Below are positions 1 to 12,480 of a DNA stretch of 64,000 nucleotides, one piece after another. Position 1 is the stretch's first letter; each line of letters starts with the position of its first letter. The translations under genes were made by a program, and so were the position numbers. Below the pieces are notes generated by a model. It saw only the letters and a program-made list of their open reading frames with translations. It was not told where the DNA came from and did no database searches. Where the stretch lies: positions 9,329,364-9,393,363 of the forward strand of contig NW_019211458.1 in the NCBI RefSeq assembly GCF_002443255.2, in the 5' to 3' direction. The DNA is from Varroa destructor (Eukaryota; Arthropoda; Arachnida; Mesostigmata; Varroidae).

Positions 1-65
1 CAAATACATTAGTTAGGATTTTCAGTAGCTCATACTCAAATCACGTTCTTCTTGCGCTATCCATA

Positions 66-76
66 GGGGGGGGGGG
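66..76. repeat. G homopolymer, 11 bases
   Basis: Eleven consecutive G on the + strand, read directly. Long G runs are uncommon in the rest of this AT-leaning window and are prone to length errors in sequencing. Confidence 0.95.
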
Positions 77-3000
77 AATAGGCACTGCTTTTTTATGCGT
101 CCTCATGTATATGCTTAAAGGTCTGACCACACATTATATATACATATAGGTGTCAGTTATGAACTTTTGCCACACGTAAATAAAGGCCTTTATCAAGGCT
201 TACTAAAAATATTGACATTTATTTGTAAGAAGAATTTCATCAATGTCGTTTAAAATTTTAAGGTAAATGCTTTGTTGAATATTAACGAACAGTATGGAGA
301 GCTTCCTTGAAAGACAGGTAAAAAAAATGTGTACTTGCTTTTTACTCACAGTCTATGAAAAAGGCAAGAGTCTTTCAGGCTTAATAGAGTAAGCAAGTAC
401 CATTATATTGGGACCAGCCGATTTCACCTCAATGTTGGACGCGACTGCTAGAAAAAAGCCGGAGCAATAAGTTTCCTATCTAATAATCATCCTCATGAAG
501 CTGTCTGTTGCGTTCAAGGTATTTGTCTCCTCATTTGCCAGTCGCCCGTGTGTTGCTATTTCCGCAAGAGAAATACCCAGCAATACCCGTAGTACCTACG
601 AGCATTGCTTAATTAAAGATACTTCTAAAGGGAGCAGACCCGTGTGTTTGTAGTAGAAGCATAATATATTAAGCATATTGAAATACTGAAGGGTAAATCC
701 AAACGGGTATTCGTGAGTCACATATAGCCGCTAGTACAGGCTCCTTGGGATTCTCTATTCAAAAACCCTAACCGAACGTTGAGTTACAAAACAAAATGAG
801 TGAGTAAAATGTTGAACCACTATATGGAAATTCAGCTTTTCTATCCAAATAAGTGCTTTATTTCTGACGTTGAAGTTCTTATGTTTCTACTATATTGTCG
901 ATAGTACTCGTAGGGTTATGAACTTTGGGGACATCTGCAAGGTTAGTTGGCGCTCTACGCACCGTATGCCCCGTGCAAAGACAATGAAGACTTTGACCTA
1001 CTGGCATGTTGTTGCCTACCCTAACTGCCTTGGGGGCAGAGGATACTTTCCTTCTATGAAGACTAAATAGAGCTAAAAGCAGGATTAGCGGAAGGTAAAT
1101 TGCTGCTGGCTATTTGTAGATGGTTCACGACGCGGAAGCCCGAGAGACGTAATTTTCTGTCGCAGACAGGCCGTTCACATTGCAGATAACTATCTCGACA
1201 GAAGATCATTACCAAGAACTATACGTTCATTCGAACCACATTTTCTAGTTGGCTAGGCAAAGCGATTCGATGTCGTCGCTAAATTAAGAGCATGGCATTC
1301 TCCTATATAAAGAGTGTTTCACGAACGATTGGCCAAGCTGTTTTCCTATTAGAGTTACTTGTGTATTGGCATAGACCACCGTTAGTTAAGCACTTCTTCA
1401 ACTTATCTTTGTGAGCGAAAATAACTGTAAAATTGAAACTCTTCGCTACTTCCAGTACCTTTTTTTGTGTTATACTTGTATTCCTAGAGAGCCATCTCGT
1501 ATATATAATACGTGTAAAAACGCACAAGGTATAACTAGTTATCACCATTGGGGTCTTTTGCTGGTTCATTCTTTTTCTTTTCGTCGTTTTTTTTATATTA
1601 TTAACGATGCCATCGGTACGAATAACGATGAAGCAATCGTTAAACGATAAGACGGACTAACTGTTTGAATAACACGGTACGAAGCGCATTGATTGATCTG
1701 TACAGCTCTGAACCAGAAGCCCGTACACCATATGCTAAAATAGACACACCTAGTGTGTGGCGCACAGGCACGCACATTCCTTCCTTGCTTGCTTACTCAC
1801 CTACAAACACAGAGATTCAGGTTGCTACAAGCAGACACCACGTTCGGGAATACACCGTGGAAGAGGGTTAGTGTAGAAGTGAAATTAGTATGCTGGGTTA
1901 CACTGTACTATTCAGACGACTCTATCTCTCGGTTAGGAGTAGCACTACTATAGTTCATCATGGCAGGGAGAGCTTGGCCTGTGACCTCGTGGCTAACAGA
2001 AGCTTTTAGGGGATATAGGTAGAGCGGAAGATATTCGCACGAGAGATCCAGGTTTTGTAGTGGGAATTCTCTGGCGAACCAACGCAGCAGTGAACGAAGG
2101 GATAGACATCGCTTGTCTTCAGAGGAAAAAAGGACAATGTCCCTAAAAATACGGCTGCTATCTGTTGTGTCAGTGGTGCGATCCTTGCTCCTCTGTTAAA
2201 GCTCGTGCATCACAAAGTAAAGCAAGGTAGAAGCAAAAGAACCGCGGGTTTTTTGGTGATATAGGAGAGGCATCAAAGTGGATTCGAAGGTGATACTGCG
2301 CGTAACTATCACTATTAAGATTAAGAGAGAATGAAAGTAGAACAGAAGTAAGCGATGAGGCATCTCAGCTGATGATTGACTCGTTCACGATATATAAGGA
2401 TAAATTAGGAGACATAAAAGTGGGCGGGGGAAGATCGATTTGGTCACTCGGAGGAGAATACAATAGACAAGAAGGTAGTATCGGTGGAATTTGGAAAAAA
2501 GGGAAACAGTCGTCTACCAAGTGAACGGCTGTCTGCTTTCGGCCAAGAAGGTTAATCGTTTGGAAACGTCAAAAAGCTGTCGCGGCTTGTACAAAGTTAT
2601 CCCGCTGCGTTACTTCGTGCCTTTCAAAAGTTTCCTTTCAAAGATGCCTTTCAAAAAAAACTCGGCTTGCTGAACTAAAATAAAAACAGTGCTACGTGCT
2701 GCACTTGACCGTAGCAGATCCGTGTCACAATGACCCCTTAATTTCTCCTCTATTTATATAAATAGCCCGTACGCAAAGTTGTGCTTGCCTGCTAAACTTG
2801 AGAGATACGTCACGGTCCGGGCTAAAATCGCATTAAATAATACGCTTCGTTCCAGCTGTCTGATCGAATCCCTAGCAGCTTAAGGAGCCGATGTAGACCT
2901 CGAAATCTTTAGTATGCAAAAAGTGCTTGTCTGATACCTGTCCTCTATCTCCGATCTCTGTATACTAACCATCTGAAGGAAACGAGAGTGTATAGCACTC

Positions 3001-4576
3001 CGCGCACATGTAACCCTGGCTGGACTGCATTGTGGCCATTTCCCCGCTTCGCATGCCCTGCTCGTTTTATTTATACAGCAGCATAAACGGGCCTTTACGG
3101 TTAATAGCCATTACTTGTACAAATGCAATCGCTCAGTGTAGGTCATTCGGAAACTGTACATATGCACATAAAATTTATTTATCCCTGTACTAAGGGTCTC
3201 TATCACATACGTAATAAATGGTGTCGCGGAAAAATTTTAAGCAGCTGTTCCCGCAACTTTGTGACCGTCGAAAATAGAAGTCAGTATCCATTTGAAAGCA
3301 TAGTTGTAGGGACTGATTGTTACCTATTACTCTAGCTTTGCATCGTCCCTTTAAAGACGTCTTTGCTTACTTCTGCCGCTGGGACATGTGGGATTGTGTC
3401 ATTAGCGAGATGTAACCCGACGCACTGCGCAAATGGTTACCTGTGTACTTATCGTCTTTTCTTTTGGTGGAACATCTCAGCTCGGCAAAGGATCACGACG
3501 GACGCACACGTTTATTAGATTTTGCACATAACTTTAACATAATTTTAAACATAATAGACTGCGAACTAAATAGTAGCGAATCTAGCTTGCAGTCTGGCAA
3601 CAAAAAAAGGCAATGTAGTTACATTCATGTAGCACTGTGCTGGCCCATCAACTATAGCAAAAAAGGACCTATAGCAAGCAGTTAGTGATCACAAACGCCT
3701 CCTCCATGGCCTAAATGATGACTACGACAGCTCCAGCTCACGAACTACAATTTACACTGCAGCAACAACATGCACTACTGTGATCGAATCTCAGCTAAAC
3801 ATGGAAAGTCCTGAGTTGATTGTCCGTTCGAAACGAGCAAAATTAATTGACAACAAAAGGCATCTAACGTTGGCCTAAAGAACGAACAGCTTGCAAAGAG
3901 AACAATAACGATGATAGCTATAACAGTGCATTTTGCGGGTGTTTTGAGGGTTCATTGAAGATATAAAAGTAGCTTTTTTTGGTGAACGACATCATTGGCG
4001 GCATCATCATCAACGGCAACCACATTGTACCCCACAGACTCGGCGTATAGATAGGTTCTTGCAGACGTTTGCAGTTCTCGATAATCATTTCGTTGCGCAG
4101 GATTCAGAGGCTCGGTGACTTCAACGGCGGTTCGAACTGACACGGCTTAAGTTGAATGAGATTTTCTGGGTTTAAGAACAGTTTGGTATTATATCAAACG
4201 GCTATTGTCTGTGGCACCAGCGTCGAGAATTGGCACGACGTCCACTGTTACAATTACCATTGCTGCATACGAGTATTGCAGCGTTTACTCATGAAAATTC
4301 TAGATACATCATACGAAAAGGAGCAATCTTACTTTCCCTGGCTTTCCTGCACTCCGGTACACGCACGACTTGTGCCCGTCCAAAGTCCCTGCTTGTGCCT
4401 CGTATAAGTAGCTTCGTCGCTTGTGAATATGTCTTTCCAGCAGCTCCAGTCTTAAATATACTATCTTCGCAGATGAATACCGCTGCCGCCTGTAGTTGCA
4501 ACGGTCACTTATAAAAAAAAAAAGCTCAGAAGTACGTATCTGCACGTCCATACACACATACTGATACGCAGTACGC

Positions 4577-4618
4577 ACATACAGATCGCACGTTCACAGA
4601 TACCCAGACATACAGATC
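4577..4618. repeat. Short direct repeat in a CA-rich patch
   Basis: The 11-mer ACATACAGATC occurs at 4577-4587 and again at 4608-4618, a 31-base period, inside a degenerate CA/TACACA-type low-complexity patch (about 4540-4625). This looks like slippage-derived cryptic repeat and not a functional array. Confidence 0.7.
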
Positions 4619-5602
4619 CACTGTCCCGTAAATAGTCGGTAGCTGCGATAGGGGATCCCTATTTGTGGGAACGCTGGTAATTTAGTTCCAAATTCGGTAT
4701 GCAACTATCAGTATTAGTCGCAGCAGCAACGGAGACGACACGCAGAAGGTGAGGGCGAAAAAAGTGGTGCATGGCCACACGAACGAGCGACCAAGCGACA
4801 ACATCTCTGTTCTCGTTTTGTTGTACTTTGTACAGCGGGTCACCGCTAGATGGCTGACTACTCTCGATTGCCTGATTTGCCTGGCAAGCATGCTACCAGC
4901 CTGATACCATACTGCAGGCTCCGTTCCGTTATGAGTATGAATGCAGTACACTCGCAAATTGTCTAGTTGTTACCCCGTAGAGGTACGAAGAGGACACAGC
5001 GGAGTGGTTTCCAACAGGGCCTCAACTCTGACAGAAAACATGGCTTGGCGCACTAACTCCTTTTTTCAATCTACTTCCGGGGATACAATACTACGACCAC
5101 CTTTCTTTCTGCTCTCCGTCGTTGCTTCCTTCGGTACCACCGCAGCCTTCGCTTCCAATTTTCGCAGCGTGGCGCTGCCCCTTTGTCCGCGTATACCTCT
5201 GGCCCCACATCCACTCGTTGCCTGTCACCACAGTCTTATTTATCGAATTCGCTAGTCACTTTAATAAAAGTAGTCCGCAATAGTCGACTGGCAGATATCG
5301 TCCTACCACTTGGTTTGCCTCAATTGAAATTCAGTAAAATAGCAGCAACTTTTACTAGAAGTAGACAACATACGAAGATAAGGAACAGCAGACGGAGAAG
5401 GAGGGCGTAGTGGCATTTCTTTTGCTCCATCATTTAATAGCAGGTCCTTTAGCTGTCCTAACGACGTCGTGATCCACTCCACCCTAGCACATTTCTATTA
5501 ATATATGTTGAATGATATGTATCTTACTGGCCCTTCACTTCCCCTGATCCAAGCCGAAACCCATTGTTTCTCCTTCTACCTATTTGATCGCTTTCCTCGC
5601 AG

Positions 5603-5895
5603 GCTCACAGAATACAGGACGAACTGTAGAGTTATACAGAAGAAGAGGAAGGCCAGGAACAATTAGCGGCAATGTCAACCAATATTTGGGCGTAAATCAA
5701 ATGAAACGAAGACCAGAATGGTTTAACCGTTTTAGATCGGCATTCGCCCAAACAAACGGACTACACTCAGCAGAAGCCAGTATTCACTCTGATCTGCCAA
5801 GCAATGAAGTACGCACGACGAGAAAGTGCCAGTACGAGGACAAAATAAACGAGCATTATGGCGACGGCTGTGGCCGCGACTATGCCGTAGCCTAA
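5603..5895 (+). CDS. Candidate exon, unknown protein
   Basis: The product is not recognised. Just upstream is a long pyrimidine-rich tract (about 5565-5600) ending in CGCAG, a very good 3' splice acceptor. The frame after it (first full codon at 5605) stays open for 96 codons to TAA at 5893-5895. The peptide is hydrophilic and basic with mixed composition: an RRRGRPG segment near its start, a KRRPEWF segment in the middle, then an acidic/polar stretch. It has no membrane segment and no low complexity. A strong donor, CAG/GTGAGA, follows at 5953/5954, so the spliced exon could run to 5953 and contain the stop. The other two frames after the acceptor close within about 65 bases. The antisense frame is also open, and only one strand is likely to be real. 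It could equally be chance. The splice sites and open frame are seen; the exon itself is inferred. Confidence 0.28.
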
Positions 5896-5922
5896 GCGGT
5901 TCACCACTACATGGTCGAAGAG
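5767..5922 (-). CDS. Alternative antisense candidate exon with one hydrophobic helix
   Basis: This is the minus-strand alternative to the + candidate at 5603-5895; the two probably exclude each other. Read on the minus strand, a pyrimidine-rich stretch ending in GTTTCAG puts an acceptor at 5923-5925. The following frame gives 51 residues to a TGA at 5767-5769. Residues of about 14-33 form an uninterrupted hydrophobic segment (Ile, Val, Ala, Leu, Met, Phe), followed by SRR, like a single transmembrane helix with a basic flank. Antisense of a Glu/Asp/Asn/Lys-rich coding stretch also reads as hydrophobic, so this may be a shadow of the + frame. There is no good donor before the stop. The family is not recognised. 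Confidence 0.13.
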   Translation of the reverse strand, partial: LFDHVVVNRLGYGIVAATAVAIMLVYFVLVLALSRRAYFIAWQIRVNTGFC

Positions 5923-6052
5923 CTGAAACGGTGGAGCGGACCGCGGCAAGCAGGTGAGAAATGTGGGGAGGGGGCGGGGCTGCATTGAGTTAAAGCTTTT
6001 CGAGATGCGGTATGGCAATAGAAAAGGGGAACAAAGGCACAAGACTGCACAA

Positions 6053-6256
6053 ATGATCTCAACCAGCTCAACCCTGACTTCCTTTCTCATCGGTAGCCTC
6101 TGCTTCGTGCTGCCTTTTTCAACTTTTACTCCAACAGCTACAGCTGCCGCGGCTGCTGCTGTCAGATGCTGGACAACTGACCAACGAATGCAACGGAGGC
6201 ATGTAGAGACTTTTGTTGAGAATCAGCGTCTACGTTGGCGAGGTGTCACCGTATGA
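6053..6256 (+). CDS. Candidate short ORF with N-terminal hydrophobic segment
   Basis: From ATG at 6053 the frame codes for 67 residues to TGA at 6254-6256. Residues of about 8-22 are hydrophobic (Leu, Phe, Ile, Val), followed by a Thr/Ala-rich patch with a run of alanines, then a basic, Arg-rich tail. The layout resembles a signal peptide or anchor plus a small basic domain, but the alanine run coincides with a degenerate GCN triplet tract that also occurs in non-coding parts of this window. The frame is open upstream of the ATG as far as 5954. No known family was recognised and there is no supporting splice structure beyond the donor-like site at 5953/5954 upstream. Chance is the leading explanation. 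Confidence 0.1.
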   Translation: MISTSSTLTSFLIGSLCFVLPFSTFTPTATAAAAAAVRCWTTDQRMQRRHVETFVENQRLRWRGVTV

Positions 6257-6567
6257 AACGGTGATGTTGCGACTGCTGGGTCCGCTCCCGCACGCTCTTT
6301 TACATATCACATTGAGATGCACAAGCGTGAGCACTAGCGTGGAGTGGCAATAGGCGTATATCCACATAAACAGTAACGGAAGGAACAGGAGCAGCGGGTA
6401 GCAGTAAGGTGAACCTATGAAGAGAGTGGGACAATAAAATGAAAACAAAGCTGATCAGCCAAGCGAAATATAGATGGCTCTTACTACTGCTAATTCTATG
6501 AACGGGCGGAGTGCAGCTGCTGGCTCTAGCAGCCCCTTGCTTCTGACCGTATAGGTCTGCCTAAGGA

Positions 6568-6753
6568 ATGGAGGAAATCGCATTCGAACATAGCCAGAAA
6601 GATTATTTGATTCGCCGTGTAGCCTCTGTGCTGCTGAAACGTTGCTCCCTCAAGCGGACAACAGAAAAGTGGCCTGTTAGTTCGCGTGCTTCGAGTAGAA
6701 AAGATGAACAGAAGAAGAGGTGCAGAAAAGGATGGAAAAGGGACAGCAGTTGA
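6568..6753 (+). CDS. Candidate short basic ORF
   Basis: ATG at 6568 sits in a favourable start context (purine at -3, G at +4) and opens 61 codons to TGA. The product is strongly basic and hydrophilic, with Lys/Arg clusters towards the C-terminus and a Ser/Arg patch, and has no membrane segment. It lies in the same GC-richer island and on the same strand as the candidates at 5603-5895 and 6053-6256, but in no evident splice relationship to them. A purine-rich stretch alone can give this composition. It is not recognised. Confidence 0.1.
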   Translation: MEEIAFEHSQKDYLIRRVASVLLKRCSLKRTTEKWPVSSRASSRKDEQKKRCRKGWKRDSS

Positions 6754-7319
6754 GAACGTCTGCTGCTGATGTTACCGCCAAATAGCCATCTCGTCGCTTC
6801 TGCTGTTGTCGGTATCACCAACAGCCACAGCCGTGACCATCATGCCAGGCGGCGAGGTTGGATGCGAGCACCAATGGAAACCGATCGGAAAAAGGGCAGA
6901 GGAAAGGAAGCAGGCGGGTGGAATAGTGGATGGAACGCCCTGTAGTAGTCCCAGAAGCGATTGTGGGCATGAGGCCGGTATAGACAAACGAACCCCTGCG
7001 GCCTGTTCTAGTCCTTCTGGCCGGGTAGACCCAAAGGGTCGCAATGGCTTCGCTGTAAAGCAGCGGCCGTAACAGCGCGTCCATGACTCGACCATTACTG
7101 TGGCGCCCCGTACAGCAGCTGGTGTTTCTTTCTCTTCTCCGCATAATCAGCGTATTACTACTCTCGGTGCGTTGCGATTTACGGATTCGTCTAGCTGCTC
7201 GATAAATTCCCTCATACTAGATCTGGTCGAATTCAGAATGTCTCAAATGTTAGGGCGAACAGGCAGGCAAGCCTCGTTATCCATCAAGCCCGATCCAGCT
7301 ATCTTGCCAGGCTAGCTGC

Positions 7320-10300
7320 CGCCGACAGCGGTAATCATGTAGGCTCGTTCACTGGCCTGCGTTCTTAGAAGTTCCGTTTTTCCACCGGGAAAGGTCGAAG
7401 ACTAGCGAGTACGATGGATATGACTGTGCTGGAGTAATATGTGCTCCAAATCGTGCTCCCAGAAAGCGAATGCTCTCTTGTTCTGTTACCGAAAGCAGTC
7501 CTCGACGAAGCTCGAAGCGACTAATAGAAAATGTCGGAAATCTAGTGTTACTCGTTTCACTGACGTCTTGCTAAACTGAGACCTCAATTAAATGAGCGAA
7601 ATATACTGAAACCTAATGAAGTACAGGCCCGTATCAGTATAGTTGTTGGGTGGTGATGTTAAAGCGCATGCGCGGATGACTAAGAGGCGGCTGAATTGAA
7701 ATTTATCTTTGAGACTAGCCTCAACCAAATTTGGGTAGATTTATCTACATCGTATTGCTCACGACGGTACGATGCATTTATAATACATTATAGTCTATGC
7801 TTCTAATGGGTTTAAGCGTTTCTGATAGAGAAATCAATCTGGTTCCCTTTTGAGAGCACAATTCGCTTTACCCCACTGCATAATTTTTCGACAACCGCTC
7901 AATGCATATTTTAAACAGTGCGAAGTACTTAGTCCGAATTTAGACACAAGTAATAATATTCTAGGATAATTAATAACAGTCAATGACGAAGCTGAATCTG
8001 GCGCATACATAAGTGTGCATCACTATGCACAGAATCACAAATTATATATATAGCTCCTATATGAGGTACGTGGAATTTGAACGATTTTACTTGGGTACCG
8101 ATCATCAACGCATAGGTACAGTCGCATTTGATTAACCAGTATCAACCCTTGCGACTGTATCTGTCGGTGCACAGCCATCTCTCATCACATGAAGATAAAT
8201 AAAAAAATACTAATGGTTTGCAATGGAACTAAAATGACCAGACAGGAATGCAGGCATGAAGCTATTTTACACAACGGACTTCATGTACCATAGGTGGATG
8301 CTATGAGACACCACAGTACTTCATAATAATAATGACAACAACCGCTAGGGGCTAAACTATGCTACCGTACATACACTTTTTGGTTCTGTAAACATAAGAT
8401 CAATAGGCAAAAAAGGTTAACGGCGAGCTATTGTGAAAGGTGGCTTCCAGCGTTCAACGGAAAGACAGCGCAATGACAGTAATGGCGGCCTTTGAACGTA
8501 ACCTATTCGTCCCTATGTATCTGCGCCTCGATAGCTTTCGTTCTCCGTTTCTTCCTAGCGTATTCTGGCTTTGTGGTTTTCTTTAAACTAGCGGTGTCGC
8601 GACCTGCGTGCGGTATTTATCAGTGACGCCTTTAGCTCCGATGAAAGCTCCAAGGCACACGGACTGCCGCCAGATAACGTACGCGGTTGATAAGGCTTAC
8701 GGTTAAAGTGCTTTTTATATCTGTGAGTCGACACAATCATGCGTTCATTGGCGGTAGCAGAAAGTTGCGCCGCGTTTACGCGTGCCACATTACGATGGAA
8801 CTACTGAGTGCAGTTTAGGGCAGGGAAAAAAGCTCGTCGTCGCCGATCCATAGTTAGTTGAAAATTCGTACGCACACATCCCACAATCACATACTGCTCA
8901 TCGGACGTAGAATATCGCTAGCGAAAAAAAATAACGCTTCAAAGTAAAGCTTGCAAGTCGCAAATACAGGATTGCCCCGCTGCTGGGGAGGCTAAGAGAT
9001 GCTAGAAGGTGTCTCTATACGTTTAGACATGATCACATCATTCCGGAACGGTCCCATCACTTCAAACGTATGGCGTAAGAAAGGATACGGGGCATGAGGA
9101 AGCAAGCCAGCGAAAAACAGCTGAGCGACTAAGGGATGCTGGCACGTTTCTTTTTGTCAAATAGTTCAAACTAAAAACGAGAGTTGGTAGGGTGTCAACT
9201 GTAAGGAAAACAGCTCATAATAATGAATCTGTTAAACTACCATTAAACAGACTACCATTGTGTGCGTATGTGGTAGCGAACGTTAATTATTACCTTACAT
9301 CATTTTCCAGCGTAGGTATGAAAGTTTTTTTGTTTACATTTGAAAATTGGCATCCTGTGACGCTCTAGTACGTTACTGTTAGTTACCCACTTAAATCGAA
9401 TACGTTAGATGGTCATTTACTGTTTACAATATTTAGCTAAGTTACATCCGAATGGTATTAACTGGATAATTTATTAGAAATGCTTATATTTGTACTAATG
9501 CTTCGGCTGTTCTATGTAGCTGATGTAGGTTTCAGCTGATTTTTGAGCCGCTTCATACGGGCGTGGTTCACGGCAGTACTCGGAGGGCAAGGTAGTATCA
9601 TTACTATGTAGGACATCTCAAAAAAACAACGACAGACTTACGCTCGAACGGTCAGAGCTCTTCAGCTCCCACTTCCAGCCGCAGTTTCCCTTACGACCGA
9701 TTCTGTACAAAGCCAGACCTCGTTAGGACATCTCCCCAACGGGTGTCTCATGAACGTATGAAAATTAGATCTACTTTTGTCATAATCACTTGTTCATATT
9801 TTCCTTCAAATGGAATCTATAATATAAAATAAGTAGTGCTAAGTTACTAAGGTGGACTGTTTCAATTGCCGGCAATGTTAGTAGCTGCAGTGGGCGATAC
9901 TGGCTTTCCAACCTTTCTCGCCGTATCTGAATGTCGCTTCTCTTCTCCATCGATCTTCTTTGTCGCACTCGTAGTCACTTGAAGCTTCCTTCATCTAGAC
10001 TTCCTTTGATGACACATTTATCTCGTTACCTCTTCATGTGATCCTACAGTCGTGTTGGACCGGAGAGACACCACGTTGAGACATCGAGGCAACGTAATTT
10101 TACTAGAAATCAGCTATTTCTTTCCCTGTTTTCTTTTCCAAGTCCGTCAATGGGCAGACAGCCATAGAAACCCCTGATGAACGGGCAGTGGATCTAATAA
10201 AACTTATTAGCTATCCAGTCCGCTCTCTTTTGCTCTTAGTTCGTTGTCTTTTTCCATTTTAACTTTATGGTTCTATACCTCTTTCCCAACCTATTATTTT

Positions 10301-12480
10301 TCTATACCGTGATTCTATATAGCAAAGCAGTCACAGAGCGGTTATATAACGAATTCGCGAACGGGTAAGAGGAGTATATGGTCCAGGAGATGGAGACAAA
10401 AAGAAACATTCTCGTTAGCTCCTGTTCTTGCAGTTCTGTTGCTATCAGTAACGGTGTTCGCCTCTCATGCAAGTTTTTAAAGGGCGAAAACGAACGTTCG
10501 CAATACGTTTTACAGTATCATTTTGCGATTCCTATTGAGTGTAATAGCAAGTCTGGCCTTTAGGTTTTTTGCGAACGACCGCGAAACCCGTTAAAGAAAC
10601 CCAAGGCGTGCAACGAGGCAGCAAGGCGGTTAGATCTTTATTATTTAAGTGTCGAAATTGCCGGTTTCGGTGGACGGCTGGTTGTCTAAAGCGTTATGGA
10701 TGGGTTAAGGCCGCAGTAGCGTCAGCGATAGGGAAACGATGGAAGACAATTGCACCAGCGATCCCAGCAGCAAGGGCGGAATCGACAACAGCAGGAGCAT
10801 TGTGTACTAGCATCTGATTGAGTTGTATTATGACACTGAATATCCGTTGTGTGTAGGTAGATACACGACCTTTCTTTTTTTTTTTTTTTTTTTTTTATAT
10901 AGACCTGCCAGATGGCTAGCGTGTAACTCTCTGCTCTGTCTTTCTTTTCCTTCCCTCTGCTAAGGCTATATACGACAGCCTAGCAAAAACATAGACACCC
11001 CTGTTCCCCTTAGGGTCCTCTTGCCTCTATAACTGTCCACGCTGTATTGACCCAGGATTTTGCCGTATTGACGGGCTATGTTGCGCGATTGTTGTAATAA
11101 ATTCGCTTTCGATACTGAATCAACCGGCGATGCCAACTGCAGGAAAAAGAGGAGAATAAAAGTTATAGGAAAACAAGGAACACCGGTAAAGCTTAGGCAG
11201 CTGGAGACAATACGGTAAATTGTCTACGAGGCAGGTAGTCTTACGGGTTGTAAGTCTAATTTATACCATAACAGCGAATGATTCTAGAAAAATCAAACAT
11301 AAAGTCAACATACGCGCGCAGCCACCAACGTTACAGAAAAATGAGAGCGGACATTAATAGGAAAAGCACGCATCACCGGGGGCATCAGCAAACATCGCTG
11401 GAATATGAATACGTCGTTCGTGCAATTGTGCTTGCATTGACTTCCTATGCTAGAGCCAGTTTTAATGTTTCAATTATGCTCAAATATAGCCAAGAAACTT
11501 AAAGCGATTTGGGTCGGGGTTGATGGGTCTATCTTTTGACTAATGATCTTCTATGGTCTTTTGTCACACAGTGATGAAGCTGTTGGTAGTTTTCGGCTTT
11601 CATCTTATAGCTATTTCCGTCTTTGGAGGGTGAACGCAGTCCATCATGTGATATAATATTCTCGCTAACCCAGTGCTTATTTTCGAGTTATTTTGTGATA
11701 TAGGCACAAAAGGCCATACAGCTAATTTTGCACAACTTTGAAATGTTTTCGTTGGCAAGTAGTACAAGATAGGACAAATAGGATCAGAGTGACGTGAATT
11801 GACATGCATACTGCACAGAACAAAATATCGCTCAGCTAACTATAAGGCTAAGAGATCAATAGTTTATTGGAACTTTTTCTCTTTCCTAGTGTTTTTTTCC
11901 GATTCATGGCGTGGTTTGTACGGATACGCATCTTGTGCGTTGCATTGATCTTACACGGGGCTGAGGGGAACAACATACCCTGTTCCATTAGGCCAGCTGG
12001 CTGCTGCACATTGATTTTCTGCCCCAAGCTCAAGACGGACAGAGCGACCCTAGTTCCGCACCAGAACTTCACGATTTGAGAGCTAGTAACGGGAAAATGT
12101 TGTTTACCGGGCACCGCGACTCCCGCCTTTGCTTCTACCCCTTTTTTAGACTAGAGCTGGTACTTTGCACATAAACAATAGTGCCTTTCTTGAAATAGTG
12201 CCACAGGACGAAAAGCGCGGTCATCCCTTAGCGCTCCACGGCCTGCTGCCTGGACACGACGTAGGCTAGGAAAACGTTGTTGTCGACGAAATGTCCGTTC
12301 TTTCGATGGGTTCTTCGACGTAGTATATCTGTATGTGAATTCAACCAGCAGTTGTCAACAGGCTTCTGGCTACGGCTTGGATCTCTACGGCCAGTGTCTC
12401 CACTAGTCAGTTTTTAATTTTGTCACTTTTGGTTGACGGCACTTTGGTTTCCACCGGTCCTCTCGCTACACCCTGACACA
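7320..12480. other. Mostly AT-leaning non-coding DNA
   Basis: All frames are closed at short intervals; the few frames of 60-90 codons are scattered, on both strands and unrecognised. The stretch holds a 22-T run at 10875-10896 and otherwise unstructured sequence. No RNA gene, terminal inverted repeat or clear transposon-derived coding sequence was seen. Confidence 0.6.
10875..10896 (+). repeat. T homopolymer, 22 bases
   Basis: Twenty-two T follow a short TTTC start and lead into ATATAG. On the minus strand this is a poly(A) run, so a retrotransposed poly(A) tail is possible, but nothing beside it resembles a retrocopy or a SINE body. It is a low-complexity run until shown otherwise. Confidence 0.95.

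Larger units (their letters stand above)
1..4900. other. AT-leaning non-coding DNA
   Basis: Stops are frequent in all six frames and the longest open frames are short (under 95 codons) and overlap one another on opposite strands, as expected by chance. None resembles a known protein. The stretch holds a G homopolymer near the left edge, an 11-A run at 4513-4523 and a small CA/CAGATA-type degenerate patch near 4540-4625. No RNA gene or mobile element was seen. Confidence 0.6.
4900..7320. other. GC-richer, ORF-dense island 1
   Basis: Base composition shifts visibly towards GC and open frames of 60-110 codons lie on both strands almost end to end. GC-richer DNA has fewer TA-containing stops, so the ORF density alone does not show coding. 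The most exon-like parts (5603-5895, 6053-6256, 6568-6753 on +, and the alternative 5767-5922 on -) are entered separately. Degenerate GCT/GCC/ACA triplet tracts occur, for example near 6130-6165. Confidence 0.5.

Noticed and set aside
1303..1312. TATA box CTATATAAAG
   Set aside because: Single motif in AT-rich DNA with no initiator, CCAAT or plausible transcript downstream.
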